Source: Halopseudomonas salina (GTDB lineage: Bacteria; Pseudomonadota; Gammaproteobacteria; Pseudomonadales; Pseudomonadaceae). Taken from it: a DNA stretch of 64,000 nucleotides. Position 1 is the stretch's first letter, and every line of letters begins with the position of its first letter. Below the pieces are notes generated by a model that saw only the letters and a program-made list of their open reading frames with translations, searched no databases and was not told where the DNA came from. The DNA lies in the NCBI RefSeq assembly GCF_008641105.1, contig NZ_VTTI01000002.1, forward strand, positions 224,050 to 288,049, in the 5' to 3' direction. Below, piece by piece: positions 44,491-53,198 of the stretch. A program made the translations under genes and the position numbers.

Positions 44491-45933
44491 ATGGATAACC
44501 TGCAAAACATCTTCGCGCTTTTTGCCATTGCCTTTTACTGGCTGTTCTCGGCAGCGGTCACTGTCCGTGTCATCACCCGCCGCAGACCCGTAAGCGGCAC
44601 CCTTGCCTGGTTGCTGGTTATTTATGTAATACCGCTGATCGGCGCAGTGCTATATCTGATGATTGGTGAGATGAATCTGGGGCGCCGACATGGCAGGCGT
44701 ACCAGCGCGATGATCGACCCTTACCTGCACAACATCAATCAGCGTTTTGTACGCCCCGGTGCTGAATTGCCCGGTGGCCCCCTGGCCCTGGGTATCCACC
44801 AGTTGCTGATCGCGCGAAACGGGGTGAGTGCGCTGGGGTATTCGAATATGCAGTTGCTCGCCACGCCTGAAGCTATTTTTCAGCAATGGATGAGTGACAT
44901 CGAGCATGCCACTGAAAGTATCCGGGTGGTGACCTATATTTGGCACCCTGGGGGTCGGGTTGACGATATTACCCAGGCTCTTATAGCCGCGAGCCAGCGT
45001 GGCGTTCGGGTATCGTTGCTTATTGACCACGCGGGCAGTCGGAAATTTTTCCGCTCACGCTGGCGTAAAAAAATGGTTGAGGCGGGTATAGAGGTGGTGC
45101 CGGCTTTACCGGTGAAGCTGCTTCGTGCCCTCGCTCACCGTATAGATCTTCGCATGCACCGCAAACTCTGGATCATTGACGACCGCGTCGCCTATACCGG
45201 CTCGATGAACATGGCCGACCCGCTGAGCTTCAAACAGGGCGCCGGGGTCGGTCAATGGATCGACCTCATGCTGCGCTTTGATGGTCAGGCAGCCCCCGGT
45301 TTGTCCAAGGTCTTTGCCTGGGACTGGGAAGTGGAAACCGGCCTGCGCGATCTGCCACAGCATTACCCCACCTCAGAGAGCTGGCCCAACTGGCTTTCTG
45401 TTATTCCCTCTGGCCCGGGAGTCGGGGAAGACCTTATCGGCCAGGCAGTGCTCTCTGCGATCTATCGTGCTAATACCAGTATCACCATTTGCACTCCCTA
45501 TTTCGTGCCCTCAGAGGCGATCTTCGATGCACTACGCCAGGCAGCAAGGCGTGGTGTTGACGTAAACGTGCTACTGCCCAAGCATAACGACTCAATCATG
45601 GTGGGATGGGCCAGTCGCTCCTATTTCGAGCTGCTGTTGGAGTCGGGTGCGCGAATTCACCGGTTTGAAGGTGGTTTGCTGCATAGCAAGGCAATGCTGA
45701 TTGACAATGAAATGGCGTTGGTTGGCAGCGTCAACCTGGATATACGGAGTCTCCAGCTCAACTTCGAACTGACTGTTACTTTGTTTGGCGGGCCACATAC
45801 CGCCGCCGTTGGGCACTTGATTGATGCCTACCTTGAACGCAGTGAACTCCTGACCCTGGCCTCATGGAGAGGACGTAGCAAAAGAGCAAAGGTGCTCGAA
45901 CGGCTGATGTTCTTCATGAGCCCGCTGCTCTGA
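44491..45933 (+). CDS. clsA: Cardiolipin synthase (ClsA type)
   Basis: ClsA condenses two phosphatidylglycerol molecules into cardiolipin at the inner membrane. The 480-residue protein has two N-terminal membrane helices with the RRPVSGTLAWLLVIYVIPLIG segment typical of ClsA. Two complete HKD motifs (HRKLWIID near residue 224 and HSKAMLID near 400), each followed by a GS(V/M)N sequence, form the active site. ATG 44491 is chosen; TTG 44488 is next to it. pgsA, which makes the substrate pathway, is also in this window. A second, lipoprotein-type phospholipase D homologue is found 500 bp downstream. Confidence 0.92.
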   Translation: MDNLQNIFALFAIAFYWLFSAAVTVRVITRRRPVSGTLAWLLVIYVIPLIGAVLYLMIGEMNLGRRHGRRTSAMIDPYLHNINQRFVRPGAELPGGPLALGIHQLLIARNGVSALGYSNMQLLATPEAIFQQWMSDIEHATESIRVVTYIWHPGGRVDDITQALIAASQRGVRVSLLIDHAGSRKFFRSRWRKKMVEAGIEVVPALPVKLLRALAHRIDLRMHRKLWIIDDRVAYTGSMNMADPLSFKQGAGVGQWIDLMLRFDGQAAPGLSKVFAWDWEVETGLRDLPQHYPTSESWPNWLSVIPSGPGVGEDLIGQAVLSAIYRANTSITICTPYFVPSEAIFDALRQAARRGVDVNVLLPKHNDSIMVGWASRSYFELLLESGARIHRFEGGLLHSKAMLIDNEMALVGSVNLDIRSLQLNFELTVTLFGGPHTAAVGHLIDAYLERSELLTLASWRGRSKRAKVLERLMFFMSPLL

Positions 45934-46062
45934 GGCTCCTACAGAGTTGCCCAAGAACCCAGTTAGAAGTTGGCTGAATTTCACAAATGAGACTTGTTAT
46001 CATCAAGAATGGCTGATAAATTCCAAATGCGACTGTTTATCATTCATATTGAGAGGTACGTA

Positions 46063-46431
46063 ATGCGCATTTATCTGCTGCCCCTGACCCTGACTGCCGC
46101 TTTGATGTCCCCCACCATTGCCCACGCAGAAGAGGTAAATCACTACCAGGCCAAATCAGCTGATACGCTGGAGCAGGCTTTGGTCAACTTTACCGAATAC
46201 AACGACCGTCTCAAGCGATTGCTGGCCGGCGATCTGAATGGTAGTGACCTGGCCCAGGTCCACGAGCTCACCTACACGCTGGAAAATGCGCTGGCAAAAA
46301 TTGACGCAGAAGTTGAAGACATGGCCGAGTCACTGGAAGAAGTTCATTTGGCATCCGAACGGGCCGACTCCGAAGCAGTGCGTAAGCATGGCACTGCCTA
46401 CCTTGGAGCAGCAAAAAAACTGATTAACTAG
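46063..46431 (+). CDS. DUF6746 family exported protein
   Basis: This 122-residue protein has a signal peptide cleaved after AHA (about residue 22). A helical domain of about 95 residues rich in acidic residues follows (TLENALAKIDAEVEDMAESLEEVH). It belongs to DUF6746, a family of small periplasmic helical proteins with no known function. GAGG lies six bases before ATG 46063, which I prefer to an upstream in-frame ATG at 45994. It converges with the phospholipase D-type gene. Confidence 0.75.
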   Translation: MRIYLLPLTLTAALMSPTIAHAEEVNHYQAKSADTLEQALVNFTEYNDRLKRLLAGDLNGSDLAQVHELTYTLENALAKIDAEVEDMAESLEEVHLASERADSEAVRKHGTAYLGAAKKLIN

Positions 46432-46451
46432 CTGTCATTTGAAACTGAGGG

Positions 46452-46483
46452 TGCCTCAGCGGAGTCGCTGACTCCGTGGGGCA
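46452..46483. terminator. Imperfect hairpin between convergent genes
   Basis: A stem centred on CGGAGT/ACTCCG with outer TGCC/GGCA pairs and two G-U pairs lies between two convergent genes. There is no clear T-run on either side, so it may be a weak or Rho-assisted end point. Confidence 0.35.
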
Positions 46484-46514
46484 TTCTGGTCTCTGTGTCC
46501 TTTACAGGTAGGGG

Positions 46515-48056
46515 TTACATCTGGCTTTCAATTGGCAGCCACCCGAGCAACCAGGCCTTGAAACGGCGTACATTCCCTGCCTCTGGTTCTGATGTCCAGT
46601 GCCTGTTCTGCGCGTGCCATTCCAGACTGCCCTGCTCGCTCAGGCGTACTTCGAAGGCATAGGCATCGGAGGTCCAGCGCATGAACAACTCCGCCAAACG
46701 TTCTGCAAGCTCCCTCTGATAAACCATCACGCCAGCTTCCGTGTTGAGTTTGATAGAACGTGGATCGCTATTGATTGAGCCAACAAACAGCTTGTGCCTA
46801 TCAAACACAAAACTTTTTGCATGCAGACTCGCCTCGGACTCACCGATAAAAGCGCTGGGGTCCGGCTGCCGGCTGCTCCTGGGCTGCAGTTCCCAGAGCC
46901 TCGCACCACCTTGCAGCAAGGGTTTGCGATATTGGGCGTAGCTGCTGTGTACCGCCAGTACATCGGTTGTAGCAAGTGAATTGGTCAACACCGATACCTT
47001 TGCTCCCTTACTCACCATTGCGGCCAGCAACTCCACACCGCGCTCACCAGGAATAAAGTACGCTGATTTCATCAACAACTCGGAGCGTACATCCTGTAAA
47101 TGATCAGCCAGGATACGAGCCAGAAAAGGCTCCTCGCTGCGAATGGATTGGGCGTTGGCCTTGCCTGGCGGATCTGCAAGCCATTCGGATTCTCCCCAAT
47201 ACAGCTGCAGGCTGCCTTCCTTCAGGGAAGTGCTGAAAGATGATTGTTCCATTGCCCGGGTATAGGGCTTTTGCTCTTCCCGTAGCCGGTGTGATACCAA
47301 ATTTTTGCGGGTAATATTCAAGGCGCCCTGTTTGCCGTTCTCATGCACCACGCTGGCAGGGATAGCGTTAGGGCTGTTCCAGAAAGCATCAAAGCTAATT
47401 GACGCCTCCTGACCGATCGGGCCAATCCCCAATAGATCAATATCCTGAAAGTCCCTTTCACTCAGTGCGAAGTATTCATCACCGATATTACGTCCGCCCG
47501 TGATTATCGCCAAATTATCGGCAATCATGAGTTTGTTGTGCATGCGATTGTTGATGCGGCCAAATTCAACGATTTTACTTGGCATGCTGAGCCAGGGATT
47601 ACGGATTCGCACTGGATTGAACAGTCGCAACTGGATGTTGATGTGCCTGTCCAGCGTGGTAGCAGTCTCGTCTGATAAGGCATTACCCACATCATCCAGC
47701 AAGATACGCACACGGACGCCGCGATCCGCTGCCGCAAGAATCCGTTCGGCGACGAGCCCTCCGGTGACGTCGTTGTTGTAAATGTAATACTGGAGGTCGA
47801 GGCTGGTACGGGTCGTATCGATCAGGTGCAGTCGTGCCGATAACGCGTCGACACCTCGATCAAGCATGTAAAAGCCGGACATGGCCTTGCCCTCGGCCGG
47901 TTGCTTTCTCATGTAGGTGCCGAGCAAGCCGTGGGCTGGAGCATCAATACGGTAGCTCGGGGGCACATCATGGTCGGGCAGCGGTGTGGCGCAGGCCGTC
48001 AAACCCGCAAGCAGCGCACAAACGCAGCCGACCATTACATATTGTTCAAGGCGCAT
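46515..48056 (-). CDS. Phospholipase D-family lipoprotein (ClsC-like)
   Basis: This 513-residue protein has two HKD catalytic motifs: HNKLMIAD with GGRN after it (near residue 173) and HAKSFVFD with VGSIN (near 405). The N-terminus has a lipobox (LLAGLTAC, cysteine near residue 22), so it is anchored on the outer face of the inner membrane or in the outer membrane, unlike ClsA. The DLQYYIYNNDVTG segment is typical of ClsC relatives. It could make or remodel cardiolipin. It is last in the seven-gene minus-strand string starting at 53746, 58 bp after the LprI/ankyrin gene. Confidence 0.82.
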   Translation of the reverse strand: MRLEQYVMVGCVCALLAGLTACATPLPDHDVPPSYRIDAPAHGLLGTYMRKQPAEGKAMSGFYMLDRGVDALSARLHLIDTTRTSLDLQYYIYNNDVTGGLVAERILAAADRGVRVRILLDDVGNALSDETATTLDRHINIQLRLFNPVRIRNPWLSMPSKIVEFGRINNRMHNKLMIADNLAIITGGRNIGDEYFALSERDFQDIDLLGIGPIGQEASISFDAFWNSPNAIPASVVHENGKQGALNITRKNLVSHRLREEQKPYTRAMEQSSFSTSLKEGSLQLYWGESEWLADPPGKANAQSIRSEEPFLARILADHLQDVRSELLMKSAYFIPGERGVELLAAMVSKGAKVSVLTNSLATTDVLAVHSSYAQYRKPLLQGGARLWELQPRSSRQPDPSAFIGESEASLHAKSFVFDRHKLFVGSINSDPRSIKLNTEAGVMVYQRELAERLAELFMRWTSDAYAFEVRLSEQGSLEWHAQNRHWTSEPEAGNVRRFKAWLLGWLPIESQM

Positions 48057-48073
48057 GGCGCTCTCATTATTAT

Positions 48074-48100
48074 CGGGTGATGATCCTATCGTATCACCCG
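48074..48100. repeat. Inverted repeat upstream of the ClsC-like gene
   Basis: CGGGTGAT (48074-48081) and ATCACCCG (48093-48100) form a perfect eight-bp inverted repeat with an 11-base gap that itself contains GAT...ATC. It lies between the LprI/ankyrin gene stop and the ClsC-like start. It lacks a T-run, so an operator or mRNA hairpin is as likely as a terminator. Confidence 0.5.
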
Positions 48101-48114
48101 ACCGGACACTCCCC

Positions 48115-50730
48115 CTATTCCGTTACTACCAACTGGTATTCCGTGCGCAAACCTCCGCGTGTATGCACAACCACATAACCGCGCCCGGCTGGCGTGAAAC
48201 CCTGCGTCAGTGCTGCGCTGTACAGAGCACGCCAGGTACCCTCCACATCGTTACGCTGGGTATCAAAGTCAACGGTAAGTACCTGCTGGGCGTCAACTTT
48301 ATCCATCACAAAACCGCTCACTGAAGGCACCCCAGAGGCATCTACTGGAAAGCTTACAGTCACCGGCAAGTTGTCCGGAGTTACCGCTGACAGGTCCGCG
48401 AAGACCAGCGTGAGAGGGCCATCTATCTTGACCTTGCCACGGCGGGTCGCAGCCGTGCCGACGGTACGGGCCAGCGAGCCAATATCATTACGCAAACGTT
48501 TGGGCGAAAGATTGTATGCACGGCCAAACAGGTCCATTGCAGGACGTTCGACGAGGGCGATCTCATATATCACCCCATCATCGCGCAGCGGCAGAATGTC
48601 CCCGGCACGGATATTCACCGGCTTTTGCTGACTTACCGGCAGCGGCTTGTAGACCTCCCTGCAAAGAGGCTCCTTGAATGCAGCACGCTCGCTATCGCTC
48701 AATTTTGGATTGGCATCCAGAGCATTGCAGACCTGCTGGTGATAACCCTTCCATAGCTGCCGTGCCGCGCCCGCATCAAGCAAAGTGGTAATCATGCTCG
48801 CCTCCGCTTCCCGTGCAGCCATCAGCAGTGCCGTTCGCCGGCCACTTGCAGCCTCTTCCCTGTCGGGGCCACCCACACCTAGCCCCGGGGACTGAGTTGT
48901 CTGGCGATGCACATCGGCGCCGCTACCGAGCAGCAGCCGGGCACTGTCCAGCTCATTGAGCTGTGCCGCCGCCATCATCGGTGTCTTGCCCCAGGCATTG
49001 GCGTCATTCACATCAAAGCCGGCATCCAGCAATAACCGCACGTTTGCAGGCGTCTCCAGGGCGGCAAGCAATGCCGGGCTCGCGTCGGGGCCCAGTCCGC
49101 GTTGACGACCCAGCGTATCTGTTTCGTAGGCGATAAAATCCCGCACCACGTTCTGTGGTGCGTTGTTGAGCAAGACACTGTACAGCGTGGCGAAATTGCG
49201 TCCGCGCTCCAACTCACCCGCGGCCGGTGCCATCGCAAAACGTGGCTGATAATTCGCGCCAGGGGCTAACGGCAAGCCAGGAGCTTGATCCGGTGCACTC
49301 AGATTCTCAGTGGCCCGGGCAAATGTCTCGTGGAACAGCAAATCAGCCGAGGCGCGTGCCTCCGAGTCCGAAAGGCCTTGAGCAGCAAACATTTGCACCA
49401 GCTCATTGTGAGCTGGCTGCAGCATGGGCATCACCCGCCGGTACATTGCCTTGTTGCTAAGGCTGCGCTCCGACCAGGCAAAAAACGCATCCATTGCCGC
49501 ATCGTTGCGTTGCCGTACAGCTCCCTCACGGCCGAAACGGCTGAGTGCATCGGCACCCAACAAAGGCAGGTTAAGCAATGTCCACTGACGTTCTTTCCAG
49601 GTCTGAAAATTATCGCGACGCTCGTGCTGCGCGTAACCCGGCAAGGGATCCCCCGCCAGCTTGTCGAGCTCGGCCTGCAGCTGTGCGTAGGAGGGCATTC
49701 CCGCCAGGGTGTTGGTGCGCGGCGGCGTCAGATAGGTCTGGAACAGACACAGCGGCTGCACCGTCTGCCCCTGCAGCTCGTACAACCCACTGTAAGCCGA
49801 CTCACCACGCGCTGCAGGCGAATAGAAGCCCCAGGTTTCGTTAACCATAACCAGTGTGCGCCCGTCTAGGGTAAATACGTCGATCGAACCATAGTCTCCC
49901 GTTTGCGATGACGAGGCATGGGCGCGGCCGCCATAATTGGGCTGCTGGGCGATCCACTGGGGCATGGTGCGGTGGCCGAGAATCGCCTGACCATTGACGA
50001 TCAGCACACGGGAGCGATTCTCGTAACCGGCATAAGGCCCGGCGTTGTAAACATCAACCTGGATTTCGCTGCCGTTGATATTGGCCGAGGTTTTCGGGGC
50101 GTGAGTGCCTGCCAATAACGTCACACCTGCCAGGCGCGAAGCTGAAGGGCGGCCATGCCGCGCCAGATCATTATTCAAATCGGCCGTCATGGCTGAGCAC
50201 AACGCGGGATCGCGGCTGTCTGCCAGCCGGTAAGTTACGTAGGAGGCGTAGGCATGGGGCTTGCTTTGGGCCTGGGGTTGAGCTTCTGGCCAGGATGCCA
50301 GCTCCCGGGAACGTTGCCGATACAGCGATTGCAGGCAGCCTATCGCCTGACTATCGGCTTGTATTTCGGTACTGCTCTCCTGGCCCAGGCCGCAATGCCC
50401 TGCCCTGCCCAACAGCCATTGGCGATGATTTGCTTCAAGCAACAGAGCCCCGGCCATATCTGTCGCCTGTACCCGGGCCCGGTGCTGTTCATGGAGCTGG
50501 CGGTCCGCCAGTGACAGGTCATCACTGGCGCAGATCTGCCGATGCACTGGCGGCAAGGCGCCGCCGCATTCGAAGCTGGCCTTGGTTGTAGCGCGCTCGG
50601 TTGGCAAGCTGGGTGGCGGTGGCGTGTTGTCCACCGGGCCGGCAACGGGTTGTCCGGCACAGCCACTGAGAAAGGCCACCGAAACCGCTGTCGCCAATAG
50701 CGCAGCGTTGGAACGTGTTAGGTATAGCAT
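48115..50730 (-). CDS. Large lipoprotein with LprI-like domain and ankyrin repeats
   Basis: This 871-residue lipoprotein has its lipid-bearing cysteine in VAFLSGC (residue 24). A cysteine-rich LprI/DUF1311-like domain follows (about 52-140, SFECGGALPPVHRQICASDD and IGCLQSLYRQRSRELA). A long uncharacterised middle region comes next, then at least three ankyrin repeats (about 545-655; VRLLLDAGFDVNDANAWGKTP, ARLLLGSGADVHRQ, ITTLLDAGA). A C-terminal domain of about 170 residues completes it. LprI-like domains elsewhere inhibit lysozyme, but the family link here is modest. AGGAGG lies seven bases upstream of the ATG, and only 14 bp separate it from tonB. It may work with the ExbBD-TonB motor encoded upstream. 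Confidence 0.75.
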   Translation of the reverse strand: MLYLTRSNAALLATAVSVAFLSGCAGQPVAGPVDNTPPPPSLPTERATTKASFECGGALPPVHRQICASDDLSLADRQLHEQHRARVQATDMAGALLLEANHRQWLLGRAGHCGLGQESSTEIQADSQAIGCLQSLYRQRSRELASWPEAQPQAQSKPHAYASYVTYRLADSRDPALCSAMTADLNNDLARHGRPSASRLAGVTLLAGTHAPKTSANINGSEIQVDVYNAGPYAGYENRSRVLIVNGQAILGHRTMPQWIAQQPNYGGRAHASSSQTGDYGSIDVFTLDGRTLVMVNETWGFYSPAARGESAYSGLYELQGQTVQPLCLFQTYLTPPRTNTLAGMPSYAQLQAELDKLAGDPLPGYAQHERRDNFQTWKERQWTLLNLPLLGADALSRFGREGAVRQRNDAAMDAFFAWSERSLSNKAMYRRVMPMLQPAHNELVQMFAAQGLSDSEARASADLLFHETFARATENLSAPDQAPGLPLAPGANYQPRFAMAPAAGELERGRNFATLYSVLLNNAPQNVVRDFIAYETDTLGRQRGLGPDASPALLAALETPANVRLLLDAGFDVNDANAWGKTPMMAAAQLNELDSARLLLGSGADVHRQTTQSPGLGVGGPDREEAASGRRTALLMAAREAEASMITTLLDAGAARQLWKGYHQQVCNALDANPKLSDSERAAFKEPLCREVYKPLPVSQQKPVNIRAGDILPLRDDGVIYEIALVERPAMDLFGRAYNLSPKRLRNDIGSLARTVGTAATRRGKVKIDGPLTLVFADLSAVTPDNLPVTVSFPVDASGVPSVSGFVMDKVDAQQVLTVDFDTQRNDVEGTWRALYSAALTQGFTPAGRGYVVVHTRGGLRTEYQLVVTE

Positions 50731-50744
50731 CGAGCGACCTCCTG

Positions 50745-51503
50745 TTACTTGATGAATATGACGGTGCCATAGATCGTGTACTGGCTCGCGCCTTCATTGG
50801 GTGGCGGTGGAAACGGTGCTGCCTGAAGCACCGCACGTTCAGCAGCCTGGTCCAGCACATCGTCGCCACAACGGTCTATCTCGTAGGACACCATCTTTCC
50901 CTGGGCATCAACTACCACCTCATAGGGGATACGGCATTGACGCTTGAAGTCCTCTGGATCGCCCTTATAGCCCGGTGGCGGTTTGTATGAGGAGCCGACT
51001 GGTCGCACAATTTTCGCAGTCACACGACCTTTAACCGTGTCGGCATATCCCGATGGCGCCATACGTGCACGTGTTGGCGCGTTGGCCGGTGGTGCAGGTG
51101 GAGCGCTCCATTCGGTATTCGCTCCGAAAGAGTGCACAGGTGGCCCAGCGGGCTTAGGTGTCGCTGGCTTAACGACCGGCTGGGGGCGCGGTTTGACCGG
51201 TTCGGGTTCTGGCTCAGGTTCTGGCTCAGGTTCAGGTTCAGGTTCAGGTTCAGGCTCGGGTTCTGGCTCGGGTTCTGGCTCAGGTTCAGGTTCTGGCTCG
51301 GGTTCTGGCTCAGGCTCAGGCTCAGGCTCAGGCTCTGGAGGGATTTCAACCAGCTCAATTGCCACCGCCTCAGGTTCGATGATCATCGGTCTGGCGAGGT
51401 GTCCGCTCGCAAGCCATGCCACCAGCGCAGCATGCAACGCCAGTGACAGCGCAATCACCAGAATCCGTGCGGCCCAGCCCAGCTTTGTCGTAGAGCGACT
51501 CAT
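50745..51503 (-). CDS. tonB: TonB family protein with extended Glu-Pro spacer
   Basis: TonB passes energy from ExbB-ExbD to outer-membrane partners. The 252-residue protein has a cytoplasmic tip and one membrane helix (residues about 10-32). A periplasmic spacer of 23 Glu-Pro units follows, then a Lys/Pro segment ([16 protein letters not shown]) and a C-terminal TonB domain (about 185-250). That domain contains [18 protein letters not shown] and two cysteines that could form a disulfide. Its ATG shares one base with the exbD stop (TGATG). No TonB-dependent receptor gene lies near, so the partner is unknown. Confidence 0.88.
   Translation of the reverse strand: MSRSTTKLGWAARILVIALSLALHAALVAWLASGHLARPMIIEPEAVAIELVEIPPEPEPEPEPEPEPEPEPEPEPEPEPEPEPEPEPEPEPEPEPEPEPEPVKPRPQPVVKPATPKPAGPPVHSFGANTEWSAPPAPPANAPTRARMAPSGYADTVKGRVTAKIVRPVGSSYKPPPGYKGDPEDFKRQCRIPYEVVVDAQGKMVSYEIDRCGDDVLDQAAERAVLQAAPFPPPPNEGASQYTIYGTVIFIK
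51199..51336. repeat. Hexanucleotide array coding 23 Glu-Pro repeats in TonB
   Basis: Twenty-three consecutive degenerate hexamers of the form GGNTCN on the plus strand encode alternating Glu and Pro on the minus strand. Third-position variation (GAG/GAA, CCT/CCA/CCC) shows the array is old, but locally identical blocks suggest recent expansion. Confidence 0.9.
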
Positions 51504-51937
51504 CAGGGTTCCAGCTCTTCCGATGCAACCAGGCTGATACGCGTGTATCCGGCCTTCTGCAGCGTATTCATGACGCGCATCAACGTCCCGTAGTCAACCG
51601 CTTGGTCACCACGCAGGAACAATCGTGTGTCCTGTTGCCCTGAGGTCACACCGCGAACAAGCGCCTGTAGCCCGTCGATGGTGACTTCCTGTTCCTGCAC
51701 GAACAGCAGACCGTCAGCTTGCACGCTCACGTAGACCGGATCTGCAGGTGGAGAGCTGGGCGCGGCAGCGTTGCTGGGCAAATCTACCGGCACATCCACT
51801 GTTGCCAGCGGAGCTGCCACCATGAAAATGATCAGCAATACCAGCATCACGTCAACAAAGGGCGTGATGTTCATCTCGGCATTCTGCTGGTAATTGTGTC
51901 TCTTAACCGTAGGCCCTGAATTGAACTGGATCGACAT
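51503..51937 (-). CDS. exbD: Biopolymer transport protein ExbD
   Basis: ExbD is the pore/rotor partner of ExbB that carries the proton-binding Asp. The 144-residue protein has a short cytoplasmic N-terminus and one membrane helix with the essential Asp in [20 protein letters not shown] periplasmic domain with [17 protein letters not shown] follows. GAGGTG is present upstream and its ATG lies two bases after the exbB stop. It overlaps tonB by one base. Confidence 0.94.
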   Translation of the reverse strand: MSIQFNSGPTVKRHNYQQNAEMNITPFVDVMLVLLIIFMVAAPLATVDVPVDLPSNAAAPSSPPADPVYVSVQADGLLFVQEQEVTIDGLQALVRGVTSGQQDTRLFLRGDQAVDYGTLMRVMNTLQKAGYTRISLVASEELEP

Positions 51938-51939
51938 GA

Positions 51940-52848
51940 TCAGCGCACCTCGTCCAACTGACGGGAAGTGGTTGCCAGCATCTCGGCCGAGAAGTTATCC
52001 AGGCTGCCGACAAAATGATTAATGTCACGGGCAAACTTGTTAAAGATCATCACCGCGGGTATTGCCGCGAACAGGCCCAGTGCCGTAGCCAGAAGTGCCT
52101 CGGCGATACCAGGAGCAACGATGGCCAGGCTGGCGGTTTTCATTGTGGCAATACTGGCGAAGCTGTTGAGAATGCCCCATACGGTACCGAACAGACCGAT
52201 GAAAGGAGCAGTTGCGCCTATGGTGGCAAGTACGCCCATCATGCTGCCCAGGCGCGCCATGTCACGCTCCTGCGGGATACTGGCAGTCAGGGACATGCGC
52301 TGCAGCAAGCGATTTATCTGATCGGCATCAGCCTTGCGATCGGACCCGAAACGACGAAGCTCGCCCTGGGCTACCTGCCACATACGCCCCATGGCGCTGG
52401 AGTCGGACTGCTCGTGCATGGCCGTTTTGTCATCATTGCGGAACGCTGCCAGAAAACGCTGGTTGGCGCGTTTTGCGCGGGCAAAAACGACTAGCTTTTC
52501 GAACAGGATCGCCCAGGTCGCCAGGGAACAGAGCACCAGAAAAATCATCACCGCCTTGACCACCACATCGGCCTGGAAAAACATCTCCTTCACACCGAAA
52601 CGCTCGGCTGGAGTCATCGTCGTCTGGGTAGGCGCTGTTGCGCTCTGTGCTGGCTGGCTCAATTGTCCAGCTTCAACGGCCGGAGCAGCTGTGGCGGCGT
52701 TTGTCTGTTGGCTCGCCTGCTCCTGTTCGGCCTGGGCAACCACCAGATTGGCAGTCAGGCCGGTCACGCCCATAAGAATCACGAGTGCCGCAAGACGCAG
52801 ACGGGTCTGCCAGCGGTTGGCGGGGGCGTGAGGGTTGGTGGTCTGCAT
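51940..52848 (-). CDS. exbB: Biopolymer transport protein ExbB
   Basis: ExbB forms the pentameric proton-channel scaffold around ExbD. The 302-residue protein has a signal-like N-terminal helix and an Ala/Gln/Thr-rich periplasmic extension of about 50 residues. Three membrane helices follow, with the conserved GLFGTVWGILNSF and GIAEALLATALGLFAAIPAVMIFN motifs. ATG 52848 has GGAGC five bases upstream. It follows the winged-helix gene by 11 bp and is probably co-transcribed with it. Confidence 0.93.
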   Translation of the reverse strand: MQTTNPHAPANRWQTRLRLAALVILMGVTGLTANLVVAQAEQEQASQQTNAATAAPAVEAGQLSQPAQSATAPTQTTMTPAERFGVKEMFFQADVVVKAVMIFLVLCSLATWAILFEKLVVFARAKRANQRFLAAFRNDDKTAMHEQSDSSAMGRMWQVAQGELRRFGSDRKADADQINRLLQRMSLTASIPQERDMARLGSMMGVLATIGATAPFIGLFGTVWGILNSFASIATMKTASLAIVAPGIAEALLATALGLFAAIPAVMIFNKFARDINHFVGSLDNFSAEMLATTSRQLDEVR

Positions 52849-52859
52849 AGAAAGCTCCA

Positions 52860-53198
52860 TTATCTATTGTTATGGGTAGAGGTAGTGGGGACATCAGGTT
52901 CAAGTGTTTCCAGCGCAAGGATGGCGTGCAGCGCCGCAATATAGCCGGCGAAGGCTTCGCGACCCTTGGCGCTCAGGCAGACCCGTGTGCGCGGTTTCTT
53001 GCCTGCAAAATCTTTTTTGATAAGAACGTATTGGGCGCTCTCAAGGGTATTGAGGTGCGCTCCCAGATTGCCGTCGGTGGTGTCGACAATCGATTTCAGA
53101 GAGACGAACTCGAGCCATTGATTTGCGCCCAGCGTATTAAGGGCAGCCATGATCTTCAGGCGGATAGGTTGGTGGATGATCTCATTGGGTGTCTGCAT
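52860..53198 (-). CDS. Winged-helix transcriptional regulator
   Basis: This 112-residue protein is a MarR/ArsR-like winged helix. NEIIHQPIRLKIMAALNTLG opens the fold, the recognition region is in DTTDGNLGAHLNTLESAQYV, and a wing of KKPRTRVCLSAKGREAF follows. Such short regulators are usually paired with a membrane protein gene in front, as here: its ATG shares one base with the previous stop (TAATG). exbB follows 11 bp later, so the regulator may control the ExbBD-TonB string. The ligand is unknown. Confidence 0.82.
   Translation of the reverse strand: MQTPNEIIHQPIRLKIMAALNTLGANQWLEFVSLKSIVDTTDGNLGAHLNTLESAQYVLIKKDFAGKKPRTRVCLSAKGREAFAGYIAALHAILALETLEPDVPTTSTHNNR

Noticed and set aside
50983..51537. 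Long plus-strand frame with many Ser-Gly repeats
   Set aside because: It is the antisense shadow of the Glu-Pro coding array in tonB; no ribosome site or homology is seen.
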